DNA from: VRUE01 sp963762205
GTDB lineage: Bacteria; Actinomycetota; Thermoleophilia; Solirubrobacterales; 70-9
Assembly (NCBI GenBank): GCA_963762205.1
Contig: CAVXJZ010000005.1
Coordinates: forward strand, 1-64,000
Reading direction: 5' to 3'
DNA length: 64,000 bases
Position 1 is the stretch's first letter; each line of letters begins with the position of its first letter. The notes beneath the pieces were generated by a model. It made no database searches. It had not been told where the DNA came from and worked only from the letters and a program-made list of their open reading frames with translations. Below, one piece after another: positions 8,402 to 17,366 of this stretch. The translations under genes and the position numbers were made by a program.

Positions 8402-10272
8402 GTCTGACTCCTCGATGATTGGTTTGCGGCGGGCCGAGCTCGCTGCTCGCTCTCGGCCAGCCTGGGGACGTCGTCCATAAGGCGGATCGTGTAGGGGTCG
8501 CTGGGGCTTTCGAGCACCCGATCGACGCTGCCGGCGTCGACGATGCGGCCCTCGCGAAAGACCACCGCCGACTGCGCGATGCTGCGGACGAGGGCAAGGT
8601 TGTGGGTGACGAAGATCATCGCCAGGCGCCGCTCCCGCTGCAGCCGGCGCAGCAGCTCGACGATCGCCGCCTGGACCGAGACGTCGAGCGCCGAGGTGAC
8701 CTCGTCGCAGACCAGCACCTCGGGTTCGACCACCAGGGCCCGCGCGATCGCGACCCGCTGGCGCTCGCCGCCGGAGAGTTCGTCCGGGTAGCGGGAGAGG
8801 AACTCGGTGCTGAGCGAGGACTCGTCGAGCACGTCGACGACGCGCTTCGTGCGCTCCTGGGCGGAGAGGTCGAAGAAGTGCTCGAGCGGCTGGGCGATGA
8901 GCTGCCCGACCGTCTTGCGCGGGTTGAGCGAGGTGTAGGGGTTCTGGAAGACGTACTGGATCCGTCGCAGCGTCTCGCGCTCGCGGTCCCGCGCCCAGTG
9001 GGCCAGCTCGGTGCCGCGGTAGCTGATCGTGCCGCTCCAGTTCCGGTGCATGCCGACGATGCAGCGGGCCAGCGTCGTCTTCCCCGAGCCCGACTCGCCG
9101 ATCACCGCCAGGCAGCGCTCCTCCTCGACTCCGAGGTTGAGGTCGGAGAGGACCTCGACGTCACCGTAGGACGCGGCGAGGTCGCGGACGGCGAGGATCT
9201 GGTCGGCACCGGCGGCCGCGGAGGCGATCGCGCTGACCGGGGTCGGCCTCTCGAGGGCGGGCACGGGCTCCCCGGCGCGGTAGCAGCGCACCATCTGCCC
9301 GGCGAAGTCGGTCGGCGGCGGCATCTCGGTCCGGCACGCGTCGACCACGAGCGGGCAGCGATTCGCGAACGAGCACCCGGCCGGACGGCGGCCGGGACGC
9401 GGCGGCTGGCCCTCGATCCCGACCAGCACGTGGGCGCGCTCGGGCGATGGCACCGCCGCCAGAAGGCCGCGGGTGTAGGGGTGAAGCGGTGAGCCGAACA
9501 CCTTCGGCGTCGGCCCGCGCTCGATGATCCGGCCGGCATAGAGGATCGCCGTGTTGGTGACCAGGCCGCTGACGACCGCGAGGTCATGACTTACATAGAC
9601 GGCGGCGACCCCATAGGAGCGACAGAGGCTGCGGATCGTCTCGAGCACGTGGCGCTGGGTCGTGACGTCGAGGCCGGTCGTCGGCTCGTCGAGGACGATC
9701 AGCGAGGGCCGGCAGATGAACGCCATCGCCAACCCGACGCGCTGCTGCTCCCCACCGGAGAGCTGGTGGGGATAGCGGCGCAGGAGGGCCGGGTCCTCAC
9801 CGAGCCTGGCCTCATCCAGGACCTCGGCGATCCTCCCCTCGGCGTCCTCGACCGCGTCGGGGTGGACCTTGAGCACCTCGGCCAGCTGGGTGCCGACGCG
9901 CAAGGCGGGATTGAGCGCCGAGGAGGGGTCCTGGGGAACGTAGGCGACACGGGCACCGCGGATCGCCCGCAGCTCGCTGCTTCCCAGGGTCAGCAGGTCG
10001 AGTCCGTCGAGCCGAACCTCGCCGCCGCGGATCTCGACCCCTCGGCGGGCATGCCCGAGCAGGGCCAGTCCGATCGTGGTCTTGCCCGACCCCGACTCGC
10101 CGACCAGGCCGAGCACCTCGCCGGCCGAGACGGAGAAGGACGCTTCGCTGACGATGTCGGCGCCGCCGAGGCGCAGCCCGACATCGAGATCGCGAACCTC
10201 AAGGCGGACGGCGGCGGCCTCGCCGGCACCCGCCGCCGCGTCGATCCCCGAAGACACCGCGCCGGCGTTCAT
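8398..10272 (-). CDS. Fused double ATP-binding subunit of a peptide-type ABC importer (DppD-DppF fusion)
   Basis: One 624-residue polypeptide contains two complete ABC ATPases. The first has Walker A GESGSGKTT at residues 58-66 and the signature LSGGEQQR. Between the halves is the oligopeptide-transporter C-terminal motif with a Cys pair (CSFANRCPLVVDAC). The second half repeats GESGSGKTT and LSGGERQR. In most Dpp/Opp systems these are two genes, so this subunit would act as both D and F. It overlaps the permease gene (10269) and aldA (8401) by four bases each. The substrate must be judged from neighbours: amide, amine or guanidino compounds. Confidence 0.93.
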   Translation of the reverse strand: MNAGAVSSGIDAAAGAGEAAAVRLEVRDLDVGLRLGGADIVSEASFSVSAGEVLGLVGESGSGKTTIGLALLGHARRGVEIRGGEVRLDGLDLLTLGSSELRAIRGARVAYVPQDPSSALNPALRVGTQLAEVLKVHPDAVEDAEGRIAEVLDEARLGEDPALLRRYPHQLSGGEQQRVGLAMAFICRPSLIVLDEPTTGLDVTTQRHVLETIRSLCRSYGVAAVYVSHDLAVVSGLVTNTAILYAGRIIERGPTPKVFGSPLHPYTRGLLAAVPSPERAHVLVGIEGQPPRPGRRPAGCSFANRCPLVVDACRTEMPPPTDFAGQMVRCYRAGEPVPALERPTPVSAIASAAAGADQILAVRDLAASYGDVEVLSDLNLGVEEERCLAVIGESGSGKTTLARCIVGMHRNWSGTISYRGTELAHWARDRERETLRRIQYVFQNPYTSLNPRKTVGQLIAQPLEHFFDLSAQERTKRVVDVLDESSLSTEFLSRYPDELSGGERQRVAIARALVVEPEVLVCDEVTSALDVSVQAAIVELLRRLQRERRLAMIFVTHNLALVRSIAQSAVVFREGRIVDAGSVDRVLESPSDPYTIRLMDDVPRLAESEQRARPAANQSSRSQT

Positions 10273-11204
10273 ACCGTCGCCTCCAGCCAGGAGCCGTCGT
10301 CGTCGTCAGCGACCTCGGCGAGCTCCTGCGGCCGGCGCTCGACGCCGATCGTGACCCGGGCGATCGCGTCGGTGAAGGTATTCGTACCGATCGCGAAGAG
10401 GACGATCAGGAGCCCGGGCACGATCACGCCCCACGGATTCGTTTCCAGCCCGATCCGGTTCTCGTTGACCATCGTTCCCCAGTTGGGGATGTTCGGCGAC
10501 TGCCCGAAGCCGAGGAACGAGAGGCCGGCGATGATCACGATCGAGTAGGTCAGCCGTAGCCCCGACTCGACCATCAGCGGCGTCGTCAGGTTGGGCAGGA
10601 TCTCCTTCGTCATCACCCTGACCGGTCGCACGCCCTGCAGCTCGATCGCCTTGACGTAGTCGCGCTCGGAGATGTCGAGCGTCGCCGCCCGCAGGACCCT
10701 CGCCACCTGGGGAGCGTGGGCGAGGCCGACCGCGATGATGATCAACCAGAGCTTGGGCCCGATGATGCTGAGCAGCAGCAGGACGAGGACCAGCTGCGGG
10801 AAGGCGAGCAGGACGTCGACCGTGCGCATGATCAGACCGTCGCTCCGCCCTCGAAGGTATGCGGCCGAAATGCCCGCGGCGGCGCCGACGACGACGCCGA
10901 AGGCCGTCGCCGCGAAGGCGACCGGGAGCAGGGTCCAGCCGCCCTCCAGCACCCGCGAGAGGACGTCGCGGCCGAGTGCGTCGCCGCCCAGGGGCGGGTT
11001 TACGGAGGGCGGCGCGAAGGGGGTCGTGACGAACTCCTGGCCGGAATAGGGTGCGAAGACCGGGCCGAGCGCGGCGACGAGAATGACGAAGGCGGTCAGC
11101 CCCAGCCCGATCGCCCCGCGCGGGGTTCGCGCGGCCGCCCACAGAGTCCCCAGCCAGTTCGAGTGCCGGAGGGTCGCCCGGTCGGTTCCTTTCGAGGCGG
11201 CCAC
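10269..11204 (-). CDS. ABC transporter permease, DppC/OppC family
   Basis: Second membrane subunit of the importer. The 311-residue protein starts with a cytoplasmic N-terminus and a membrane helix, has the Ala/Gly-rich membrane core with a multi-helix BPD_transp_1 domain, and contains the DppC-type periplasmic lead (PPSVNPPLGGDALGRDVLSR). The EAA-like coupling loop is near KAIELQGVRPVRVMTKEILPNL. It sits between DppB (2-base gap) and the fused ATPase (ATGA overlap), so translation is coupled. Confidence 0.92.
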   Translation of the reverse strand: MAASKGTDRATLRHSNWLGTLWAAARTPRGAIGLGLTAFVILVAALGPVFAPYSGQEFVTTPFAPPSVNPPLGGDALGRDVLSRVLEGGWTLLPVAFAATAFGVVVGAAAGISAAYLRGRSDGLIMRTVDVLLAFPQLVLVLLLLSIIGPKLWLIIIAVGLAHAPQVARVLRAATLDISERDYVKAIELQGVRPVRVMTKEILPNLTTPLMVESGLRLTYSIVIIAGLSFLGFGQSPNIPNWGTMVNENRIGLETNPWGVIVPGLLIVLFAIGTNTFTDAIARVTIGVERRPQELAEVADDDDGSWLEATV

Positions 11205-11206
11205 GG

Positions 11207-12241
11207 CTACCTGGCCGCCCTTCGCCGCGGCGAGGCCAACAGGGCGATCATGTCGGTGAGGATGTTCATGAACACGTAGAAGGCGGCGAGCAGGACGACG
11301 ATCACCTGAATCACCGGGATGTCGCGCTCTGAGATCGCGCTGACCAGTCCCTGACCGATGCCGGGGAAGTTGAAGACGTACTCGACCAGCACGATGCCCC
11401 CGGCCAGATAGAGGAAGTTGAGGCCGATCACCTGGATTACCGGCGGCACGATGTTGGGCAGCGCGTGCACCAGGTTGACGCGCCAGGTCGGGACCCCCTT
11501 CAACTTCGCCATCTCGACGTAGTCGGACTCCAGGGCCTCCGCCATCGCCGCCCTGGTCATCCGGAAGATGTAGGGGACGATCACGATCACCAGCGTCGCC
11601 ACGGGGAGCACCAGCAGTTCCGGCTCACTCCAGGCATAGGTGCCTGGCGGCAGGGTCGAGACGGCCGGCAGGATCTGGAGCCCGCCGGTGGCGAGGACGA
11701 GCACCAGCGCGACGGCGATGATGAACTCTGGCAGCGCGGTCACGGTCAGCGCCCCGACCGAGGTCACCCGGTCGAACCAGCTCTCACGCCGCAGCGTCGC
11801 GAGGATCCCGAGAGCGACCCCGATGATGCTCCCGAAGAACCCGGCGAGGAAGATGAGGATCGCCGAGTTGACGAGCTTCGGCGAGATCAGGTCGACGACC
11901 GACTGGCCTTCGGACCCGGTCAGGGTGCTGCTGCCCAGCGAGTTGCCGAGGTCGCCGGTGACGAGCCCCTTGAGCCACTCCAGGTATTGCACGACGACCG
12001 GCTTGTCGAGTTCGAGCTGCGCCTCGAGGATCTGCACCCGCTTTGGAGTCGCCGATTGGCCGAGGACGGCGTTGGCGGCATTGCCGGGGAGGATGTGGGT
12101 GGCGAAGAAGACCAGGATCGAGACGATCAGGAGGGTCAGCAGGCCGAGCAACGTCCGTCGCAGCAACAGGCTCCTGACCGATCCCTCCCCACGCGAACCG
12201 GAGCCGGCCCCGGATCGCTTCTGCTCACTCCCCGCCTCCAT
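11207..12241 (-). CDS. ABC transporter permease, DppB/OppB family
   Basis: First membrane subunit of the importer, 344 residues. After a charged ~25-residue lead, the DppB hallmark is visible: a helix (LLGLLTLLIVSILVFFATHILPG), then NAANAVLGQSAT and an extracytoplasmic region. The C-terminal BPD_transp_1 domain has the coupling loop DYVEMAKLKGVPTWRVNLVHALPN and ends in a helix plus a basic tail. It lies 2 bases after the aminotransferase gene and 2 bases before dppC on the same transcript. Confidence 0.92.
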   Translation of the reverse strand: MEAGSEQKRSGAGSGSRGEGSVRSLLLRRTLLGLLTLLIVSILVFFATHILPGNAANAVLGQSATPKRVQILEAQLELDKPVVVQYLEWLKGLVTGDLGNSLGSSTLTGSEGQSVVDLISPKLVNSAILIFLAGFFGSIIGVALGILATLRRESWFDRVTSVGALTVTALPEFIIAVALVLVLATGGLQILPAVSTLPPGTYAWSEPELLVLPVATLVIVIVPYIFRMTRAAMAEALESDYVEMAKLKGVPTWRVNLVHALPNIVPPVIQVIGLNFLYLAGGIVLVEYVFNFPGIGQGLVSAISERDIPVIQVIVVLLAAFYVFMNILTDMIALLASPRRRAAR

Positions 12242-12243
12242 CC

Positions 12244-13647
12244 CTAGACCCGCAGGAGGCCCTCGGCCCGGAGCCTCTCGATCGCCCTCGAGAAGGCCTC
12301 GACCGTCGTCGTGATCTCCTCCTCGGTGTGCACCGCCGACGTGAAGCCCTGGCTACGCATCACGTCCACGCCTTCCAGCAGAAGCGCCTTGCGCAGCGGG
12401 TCGCCGAGCTCGCCCCAGCCCTGGGCCAGCCGCTCACCGTCAACGGCGGATTCGGAGAGGTCTCCGTCGAGCAGCTTCGGGCGCTCACCGAGGTAGGTCT
12501 TCCAGATCGAGCTGCGACCGTATGCGACCGCCGGCAGCCCGCTCGCGGCGAAGGCCTCGTTCAGGCCCTCGCGAAGCTGGGCCGCGCGCTCGTTGGCGAT
12601 TCGCGTCGGATCGCCGTCGGCGATCAGCCCCAACGCGGCCACTCCGGCCGCCGCGACGATCGGCATCGCATTCCAGGTCCCGTAGTGGGGTATCCGCTCA
12701 CGGCGGTCGCGGTCGGCGTCGCCGCTGCTCCCCAGCACCTCCAGCACCTCCGCCGAACCGGCCAGGGCGCCCGCGGGCAGGCCGCCGCCCACCACCTTTC
12801 CCAGCGTCGTCAGGTCCGGGATCACGCCCGAGTACTCCTGCACGCCCCCGACCGCGTAGCGGAAGCCGGTCACGACCTCGTCGAAGATCAGTACCACGTC
12901 AGCCTGCCTGGTCAGCTCGCGCAGTTCGGCCAGGTAGCCGAGGTCGGTCGGCACGGTGTCGGAGAAGCCGCCGCCCGGCTCGAGGATCACCGCGGCGACG
13001 TCGTCGGAGGCCTCCAGGGTCGCGCGCACCGCCCCGATGTCGTTGGCCGGCAGTACCACGGTGTCGGCGAGCGACCCCGCCGTTATCCCCGCGGCCATCG
13101 GTAGATCCCAGGGTGGCGTCACCCCGATCGCGACGGCGTCGTGCCAGCCGTGGAAGTTGTGGCGGAACTTGATCGCCTTGGCGCGGCCGGTGTGTGCCCG
13201 CGCCACCCGCAGCGCAAGTTCCGTCGCCTCACCGCCGGACGAGGTGAAGCGCACGGCCTCCGCCGACGGCACGAGATCGCAGATCGCCTCGGCCCAGAGC
13301 ATCCCGAGCTCGGTCTCCCCACCCGCGTGGAGGCCATCCGCGAGCTGCGCGGCGATCGCCTCGCCGACCACGGGGTCGGCGTGTCCGAGCAAAAACGAGC
13401 CGTGCCCGAGCCAGTAATCGACGTATTCGTGGCCGTCGACGTCCCACTTGCGGGAGCCGCGGCAGGCACTGATGAAGAGGGGAAAGGGGTCGAACAGCCG
13501 GGTGGAGTGGGTGACGCCCAGCGGAACGTGGCGGCTCTGGCGGTCGTACATCGCGTGCGAGCGGGGGTTCGCCTCCACGTACTCCGCGGCGAGCGACACA
13601 GGCGTGAACGCCTGCTCGTCCTGCCCACTGTGCCCGGCGGTGGGCAC
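12244..13647 (-). CDS. Class III PLP-dependent aminotransferase (glutamate-1-semialdehyde aminomutase-like)
   Basis: Fold-type I aminotransferase of 467 residues. It has the substrate entry region YVDYWLGHGSFLLGH, the phosphate-binding FTSSGGEATELALRVAR segment, the LIFDEVVTGFR motif with the cofactor-ring Asp, and the PLP lysine in TLGKVVGGGLPAG. This pattern is closest to HemL-like enzymes, but the operon context (importer, amidase, ureohydrolase, aldehyde dehydrogenase) argues for a catabolic transaminase acting on an amine or omega-amino acid, not tetrapyrrole synthesis. Family is clear; substrate is inference. Confidence 0.88.
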   Translation of the reverse strand: MPTAGHSGQDEQAFTPVSLAAEYVEANPRSHAMYDRQSRHVPLGVTHSTRLFDPFPLFISACRGSRKWDVDGHEYVDYWLGHGSFLLGHADPVVGEAIAAQLADGLHAGGETELGMLWAEAICDLVPSAEAVRFTSSGGEATELALRVARAHTGRAKAIKFRHNFHGWHDAVAIGVTPPWDLPMAAGITAGSLADTVVLPANDIGAVRATLEASDDVAAVILEPGGGFSDTVPTDLGYLAELRELTRQADVVLIFDEVVTGFRYAVGGVQEYSGVIPDLTTLGKVVGGGLPAGALAGSAEVLEVLGSSGDADRDRRERIPHYGTWNAMPIVAAAGVAALGLIADGDPTRIANERAAQLREGLNEAFAASGLPAVAYGRSSIWKTYLGERPKLLDGDLSESAVDGERLAQGWGELGDPLRKALLLEGVDVMRSQGFTSAVHTEEEITTTVEAFSRAIERLRAEGLLRV

Positions 13648-13648
13648 C

Positions 13649-14503
13649 TCAGCCGCCGTTCAGATCCGGGTAGGCGAGCGGCATTCCCCGCTCCTGGACC
13701 GGCAGTGCCCCGATCTCATGACCGCCGTAGTTCGCGTAGTACAGCAGTGGCCGCTCACGATCGAAGGCGACGTTGGTCGGGCGATTGAAGACGCCGTGGA
13801 CCGGGTCCGCGATCAGCACCTCGACGGAGCGGTCGGGCTTCACCACCAGGATCGCGCTCGGTTCGTAGTAGGAGACATAGAGGTTGCCCTGCGCCGAGAG
13901 CGCGAGCCCGTCCGGGACGGCATACTCCGGAAGCGAGGCGTAGATCTCCGGCCTGCCGGCGATCTGGCCACCCTCGAGTCGCAGCCGGATCACGTTTCGC
14001 ACGTTCGACTGGGCTACGTACAACCAGCCGTGCTCGCGGTCGAGCGCCATGCCGTTGGGAAACGCGAGGAAGTCGGGGAAGGCAAGCTCGGCCTCCCCCG
14101 AGGGCCGCACCACATAGATCCGGCCGTTGCACATGTCCCAATCACCCGAATCGGAGACGAACAGATTGCCGGCATCGTCGAAGACCGGGTAATTGGGGAC
14201 GGTCATCGGCAGCTCCGCCGTGCCCGTCGAGTACACCTCGACCTCGCCCGCGGGTGAGATCCGGTTGACGACCTGAGTCATGTTGCACTCGTAGAGGTTG
14301 CCCGCCCCGTCGAGGGCGATGCCTCCGCATTCGCCTCCCACGGTGGCGATCTGGTCGACCTCGGAGCCGTCGCCGGCGATCCGGTAGATCTGCCCCGCCT
14401 CGCCGCCGCAGTAGAGCTCCGAGTCGGGGCCGACCGCCACGCACTCGGGGTGGTCGAGCCCCTCGGCGACGATCTCGCAGACCGTGGCCGGCAGGCCGCT
14501 CAC
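13649..14503 (-). CDS. SMP-30/gluconolactonase/LRE family protein
   Basis: Six-bladed beta-propeller hydrolase family, 284 residues. Repeated blade-like segments are visible (GLDHPECVAVGPDSELYCG, GGIALDGAGNLYECNM, FPNGMALDREHGWLYV, PDGLALSAQGNLYVSYY). In the family, a Glu, two Asn and an Asp bind the divalent metal for lactone hydrolysis. The GTG start at 14503 overlaps the LLM gene stop (GTGA), deciding the start; the frame is open further upstream only as a shadow. A lactonase here would fit sugar-acid breakdown. No signal peptide. Confidence 0.85.
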   Translation of the reverse strand: MSGLPATVCEIVAEGLDHPECVAVGPDSELYCGGEAGQIYRIAGDGSEVDQIATVGGECGGIALDGAGNLYECNMTQVVNRISPAGEVEVYSTGTAELPMTVPNYPVFDDAGNLFVSDSGDWDMCNGRIYVVRPSGEAELAFPDFLAFPNGMALDREHGWLYVAQSNVRNVIRLRLEGGQIAGRPEIYASLPEYAVPDGLALSAQGNLYVSYYEPSAILVVKPDRSVEVLIADPVHGVFNRPTNVAFDRERPLLYYANYGGHEIGALPVQERGMPLAYPDLNGG

Positions 14504-15378
14504 GTCTGGGCCACCGCGGCGATCGTCGATCCGAGACGGGAGAAGAGCTGTTCGACGTCCTGCGCGGAGCGCGTCGGCTGGACCACGGTCAGCAACTGGT
14601 CGACGCCGGCGGCTGCGTAGGCGGCGACGTCGAGTTCCTCGAGCGGAGCTTCGGTGGCGACCGTGACGAAGATCTCGCCGCGCTCGCGGTCGTTCGCGGC
14701 GAGCATCTCCTCCATCTCGGCGATGCCGGACTCGGCCTCCTCCGGCGTCAACTCCCATGGCAGCCAGCCCTGCCCGCGCCCGGCGACCCGGCGGATCGCC
14801 GGGCGACTGTTGCCGCCGAAATGGATCGGCGGGTGAGGCTGCTGCACCGGAAACGGTTCCTGGACCCCGTCGGCGACCTCCTCGGGGAGGGCCTCGGCGC
14901 CGGCGCCGGTCTCCGACCACAGCGCCTCCATCACATCCAGGTTGACCTTGGTGTTGGCGACACGATCCGCAAAGGAGGCGCCCACCGCCCGGAACTCCTC
15001 TTCCAGCCAACCGATGCCGACGCCACAGTCGAAGCGCCCCTTGGAGAGGATGTCGAGCGTCGTCACCTCCTTCGCCAGGGAGACCGGCTCACGCTGCGCC
15101 ACGATGCAGACGCCGAGCCCGATCCGCACCCGTTCGGTGATCGCCGCCATGTAGGCGAGCCCGAGGAAGCCGTCGAGCTCTCCCTCGACGCTGTAGTCCT
15201 CGGGCATCTTGCCGTCCTCGCTGTAGGGGAAGACCGAGTCGTACTTCTCGAATGCGAGAAGGTGCGGCTCGGGGACCCAGACTGAGTGGATGCCCGGCTC
15301 GCCATCTGCCCGCAACACGGTTTCCCTGAAGGCATCGACCTCGGCGACGAGCGGCAGGAGGAAGAGCCCGAGTCGCAT
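14500..15378 (-). CDS. LLM-class flavin/F420-dependent oxidoreductase
   Basis: Bacterial luciferase-like TIM-barrel of 292 residues. It begins MRLGLFLLPLVAEVD and contains HSVWVPEPHL, the TERVRIGLGVCIVAQREPVSLAKE strand-helix region, and the diagnostic SKGRFDCGVGIGWLEEEF motif. Relatives use FMNH2 or coenzyme F420 to oxidise or reduce small molecules; F420 dependence is likely in an actinomycete but not provable from sequence. It overlaps the amidase by one base and the SMP-30 gene by four. Its role in the pathway is unknown. Confidence 0.87.
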   Translation of the reverse strand: MRLGLFLLPLVAEVDAFRETVLRADGEPGIHSVWVPEPHLLAFEKYDSVFPYSEDGKMPEDYSVEGELDGFLGLAYMAAITERVRIGLGVCIVAQREPVSLAKEVTTLDILSKGRFDCGVGIGWLEEEFRAVGASFADRVANTKVNLDVMEALWSETGAGAEALPEEVADGVQEPFPVQQPHPPIHFGGNSRPAIRRVAGRGQGWLPWELTPEEAESGIAEMEEMLAANDRERGEIFVTVATEAPLEELDVAAYAAAGVDQLLTVVQPTRSAQDVEQLFSRLGSTIAAVAQT

Positions 15379-16400
15379 CAGGGAACCGCCAGCGCCTCGA
15401 CGGGCGCGTCCTCGGTTCCGAGGGTCGACCTAGTCATGGCCTCGACCTCACGCTGCGCGCCGGCCGGGTCCTCGACCCACTGACGGTAGAAGTCGAAGGG
15501 GCACTCGGCAATCCCTTTGTCCCCCTCACCGGACTGCACGACGCCGGTGTAGCCGCGATGCAGGAGCTTGAAGAGGTGGTTCTGGGACTGCCAGTTGGCA
15601 CGCGCGTCTCGAATCAGCGACATCGAGAGCTCCGCATACTGGACTCCGTTCGCCTCGGTCTCGCATTCGGCCAGGGTGCGACCGTCGAAGCCGATGATCG
15701 CCGAGTGCCCGAAGTACGAGTAGACGCCGTCGAAGCCGGCCGCGTTGGCGACGGCGACGTAGGTGTTGTTCATCCAGGCCATCGCCCGCGAGACCATGAT
15801 CTGCTGGTCCTTGGCGGGGTACATGTAGCCCTGGCAGCGAACGACGAGCTCGGCGCCCTTCATCACGCAGTCGCGCCAGATCTCCGGGTAGTTTCCGTCG
15901 TCGCAGACGATCAGGCTCATTTTCAGGCCCTTCGGTCCCTCCACCGCGCTCGTCCCGCGGCCCGGATACCAGGCCTCGATCGGCGCCCAGGGAAGGATCT
16001 TGCGGTAACGCTGAACGATCTGGCCCTGGTCGTTGACCAGCATCAGTGTGTTGTAGGGGTTCTTGTCGGGGTGATCCTCATGGCGCTCGCCGGTCAGCGA
16101 GAAGACGCCCCAGACGCCGGCCTCACGGCAGGCGGCCGAGAAGATCTCCGTCTCGAAGCCGGGCATGGTGGCCGCGTTCTCGAACATCTCGTCGCGGTCG
16201 TACATGATCCCGTGGGTGCTGTACTCGGGGAAGATGATCAGGTCCAGCCCCGGCAGGCCGGTCTTGATGCCCCCGATCATGTCCGCGATCCGGTTGCAGT
16301 TCGCCTCGACGTCGGCCCGCGTGTGCAGCCGCGGCATCTCGTAGTTGACCACCGCCACACCGACGCAGTCCGGGCTCGAGCTGATATCGCCATGTCGCAT
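15378..16400 (-). CDS. amiE: Aliphatic amidase, AmiE family (nitrilase superfamily)
   Basis: Hydrolyses short aliphatic amides to the acid and ammonia. The 340-residue protein aligns by eye along its whole length with Pseudomonas AmiE, from MRHGDISSS onward. The catalytic triad is in place at the AmiE numbers: Glu59 in FPEY, Lys134 in YRKILPW and Cys166 in IVCDDGNYPE. A strong GAGGAG site precedes the ATG at 16400. Formamidase AmiF is the nearest alternative; the MRHGDISSS start favours AmiE. Next to an importer and a ureohydrolase it suggests nitrogen recovery from amides. High confidence in family. Confidence 0.95.
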   Translation of the reverse strand: MRHGDISSSPDCVGVAVVNYEMPRLHTRADVEANCNRIADMIGGIKTGLPGLDLIIFPEYSTHGIMYDRDEMFENAATMPGFETEIFSAACREAGVWGVFSLTGERHEDHPDKNPYNTLMLVNDQGQIVQRYRKILPWAPIEAWYPGRGTSAVEGPKGLKMSLIVCDDGNYPEIWRDCVMKGAELVVRCQGYMYPAKDQQIMVSRAMAWMNNTYVAVANAAGFDGVYSYFGHSAIIGFDGRTLAECETEANGVQYAELSMSLIRDARANWQSQNHLFKLLHRGYTGVVQSGEGDKGIAECPFDFYRQWVEDPAGAQREVEAMTRSTLGTEDAPVEALAVP

Positions 16401-16420
16401 GTTGACTCTCCTCGTTTCTG

Positions 16421-17365
16421 TCAGTTCTCCGCCCGGGCGGAGATCCGCCCGAGGAACTCAACGATCGTGTGCGCCCCGAGATAAGAGGTGGTGCCGGTGC
16501 CGACATCGAGAAGCGGGTTGACCTCGACGAAGTCGAAGCCGACGACCTCGAGGTGCTCCGCCACGCGCCCGAGCGCGCCGACGAGCTCCGCGTAGGACAT
16601 CCCGTTCGGCTCCCCCGACACACAGCCCGGGATAAGCGACATGTCGAGGACGTCGACGTCGATGCTCACGTAGCAGCGCTCGCCGGCGGGTATCGCCGCG
16701 AGCATCTCCTCGAAGCCGCCGCTACGGAAGTCGTCGATCAGGACCACGCGGTTGCCGGCGGCGATCGTTTCCTCCATCGGCTCGCGCCCATTCCTGATCC
16801 CGCGGATCCCGATCTGGTTGAGGCTGGTCACGTGCGGGCTGTCGGAGATGTGGCGGAAGGCGTGGCCGTTGGTGAATTCGAGGCCGTGCCCGAATGGCTC
16901 GAAGTCGAGGTGGGCGTCGAACTGGATCACGTGCATCGGCTCGCCCTCGAAGGCGGCGACGACGGGCCAGCTGATCGCATGGTCGCCACCCAGCGCGACC
17001 ACCAGGGCGTCCTTCTCCACGAGCTTGCGGACCATCGAGGTGATCTCGGCAAAGGTGTCGGGGACGTTGGTCGGCAGGATCACCGTGTCGCCGACGTCGA
17101 CGATCTCCCCCTCGCTCAGCTCACGCTCCAGGTAGGTGCGTCCCGCCCCGGCGTCGTAGTACCCGGCCCCGCCGGCGCAGAGCCGCATCGAGTGTTCGCG
17201 CAGGCTGCGCGGCGCCAGGCGCGTGCCGGGCAGAAACGGCGATCCCTCGTCGCTGGGCACTCCGACGACGGCGATCCTTGCGTCGAGCTGGTCGAGGTTG
17301 GTGCACAGTGGTGCGCGGAGGAACGTGGGGACGCCGACCAGGGGAAAGAGCGGCGCCCCGCTCAT
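16421..17365 (-). CDS. Agmatinase/arginase-family ureohydrolase
   Basis: Binuclear-metal hydrolase releasing urea from guanidino compounds. Metal-binding motifs are GGDHA, FDAHLDFE and SIDVDVLD, all intact in a 314-residue protein of normal length. Also conserved are PGTRLAPRSLRE near the N-terminus and the C-terminal DFVEVNPLLD. The family covers agmatinase, guanidinobutyrase, guanidinopropionase and guanidinase, and sequence alone does not separate them here. It lies between the binding-protein gene (1-base gap) and amiE (20-base gap), consistent with uptake followed by deguanidination. Confidence 0.88.
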   Translation of the reverse strand: MSGAPLFPLVGVPTFLRAPLCTNLDQLDARIAVVGVPSDEGSPFLPGTRLAPRSLREHSMRLCAGGAGYYDAGAGRTYLERELSEGEIVDVGDTVILPTNVPDTFAEITSMVRKLVEKDALVVALGGDHAISWPVVAAFEGEPMHVIQFDAHLDFEPFGHGLEFTNGHAFRHISDSPHVTSLNQIGIRGIRNGREPMEETIAAGNRVVLIDDFRSGGFEEMLAAIPAGERCYVSIDVDVLDMSLIPGCVSGEPNGMSYAELVGALGRVAEHLEVVGFDFVEVNPLLDVGTGTTSYLGAHTIVEFLGRISARAEN

Positions 17366-17366
17366 G

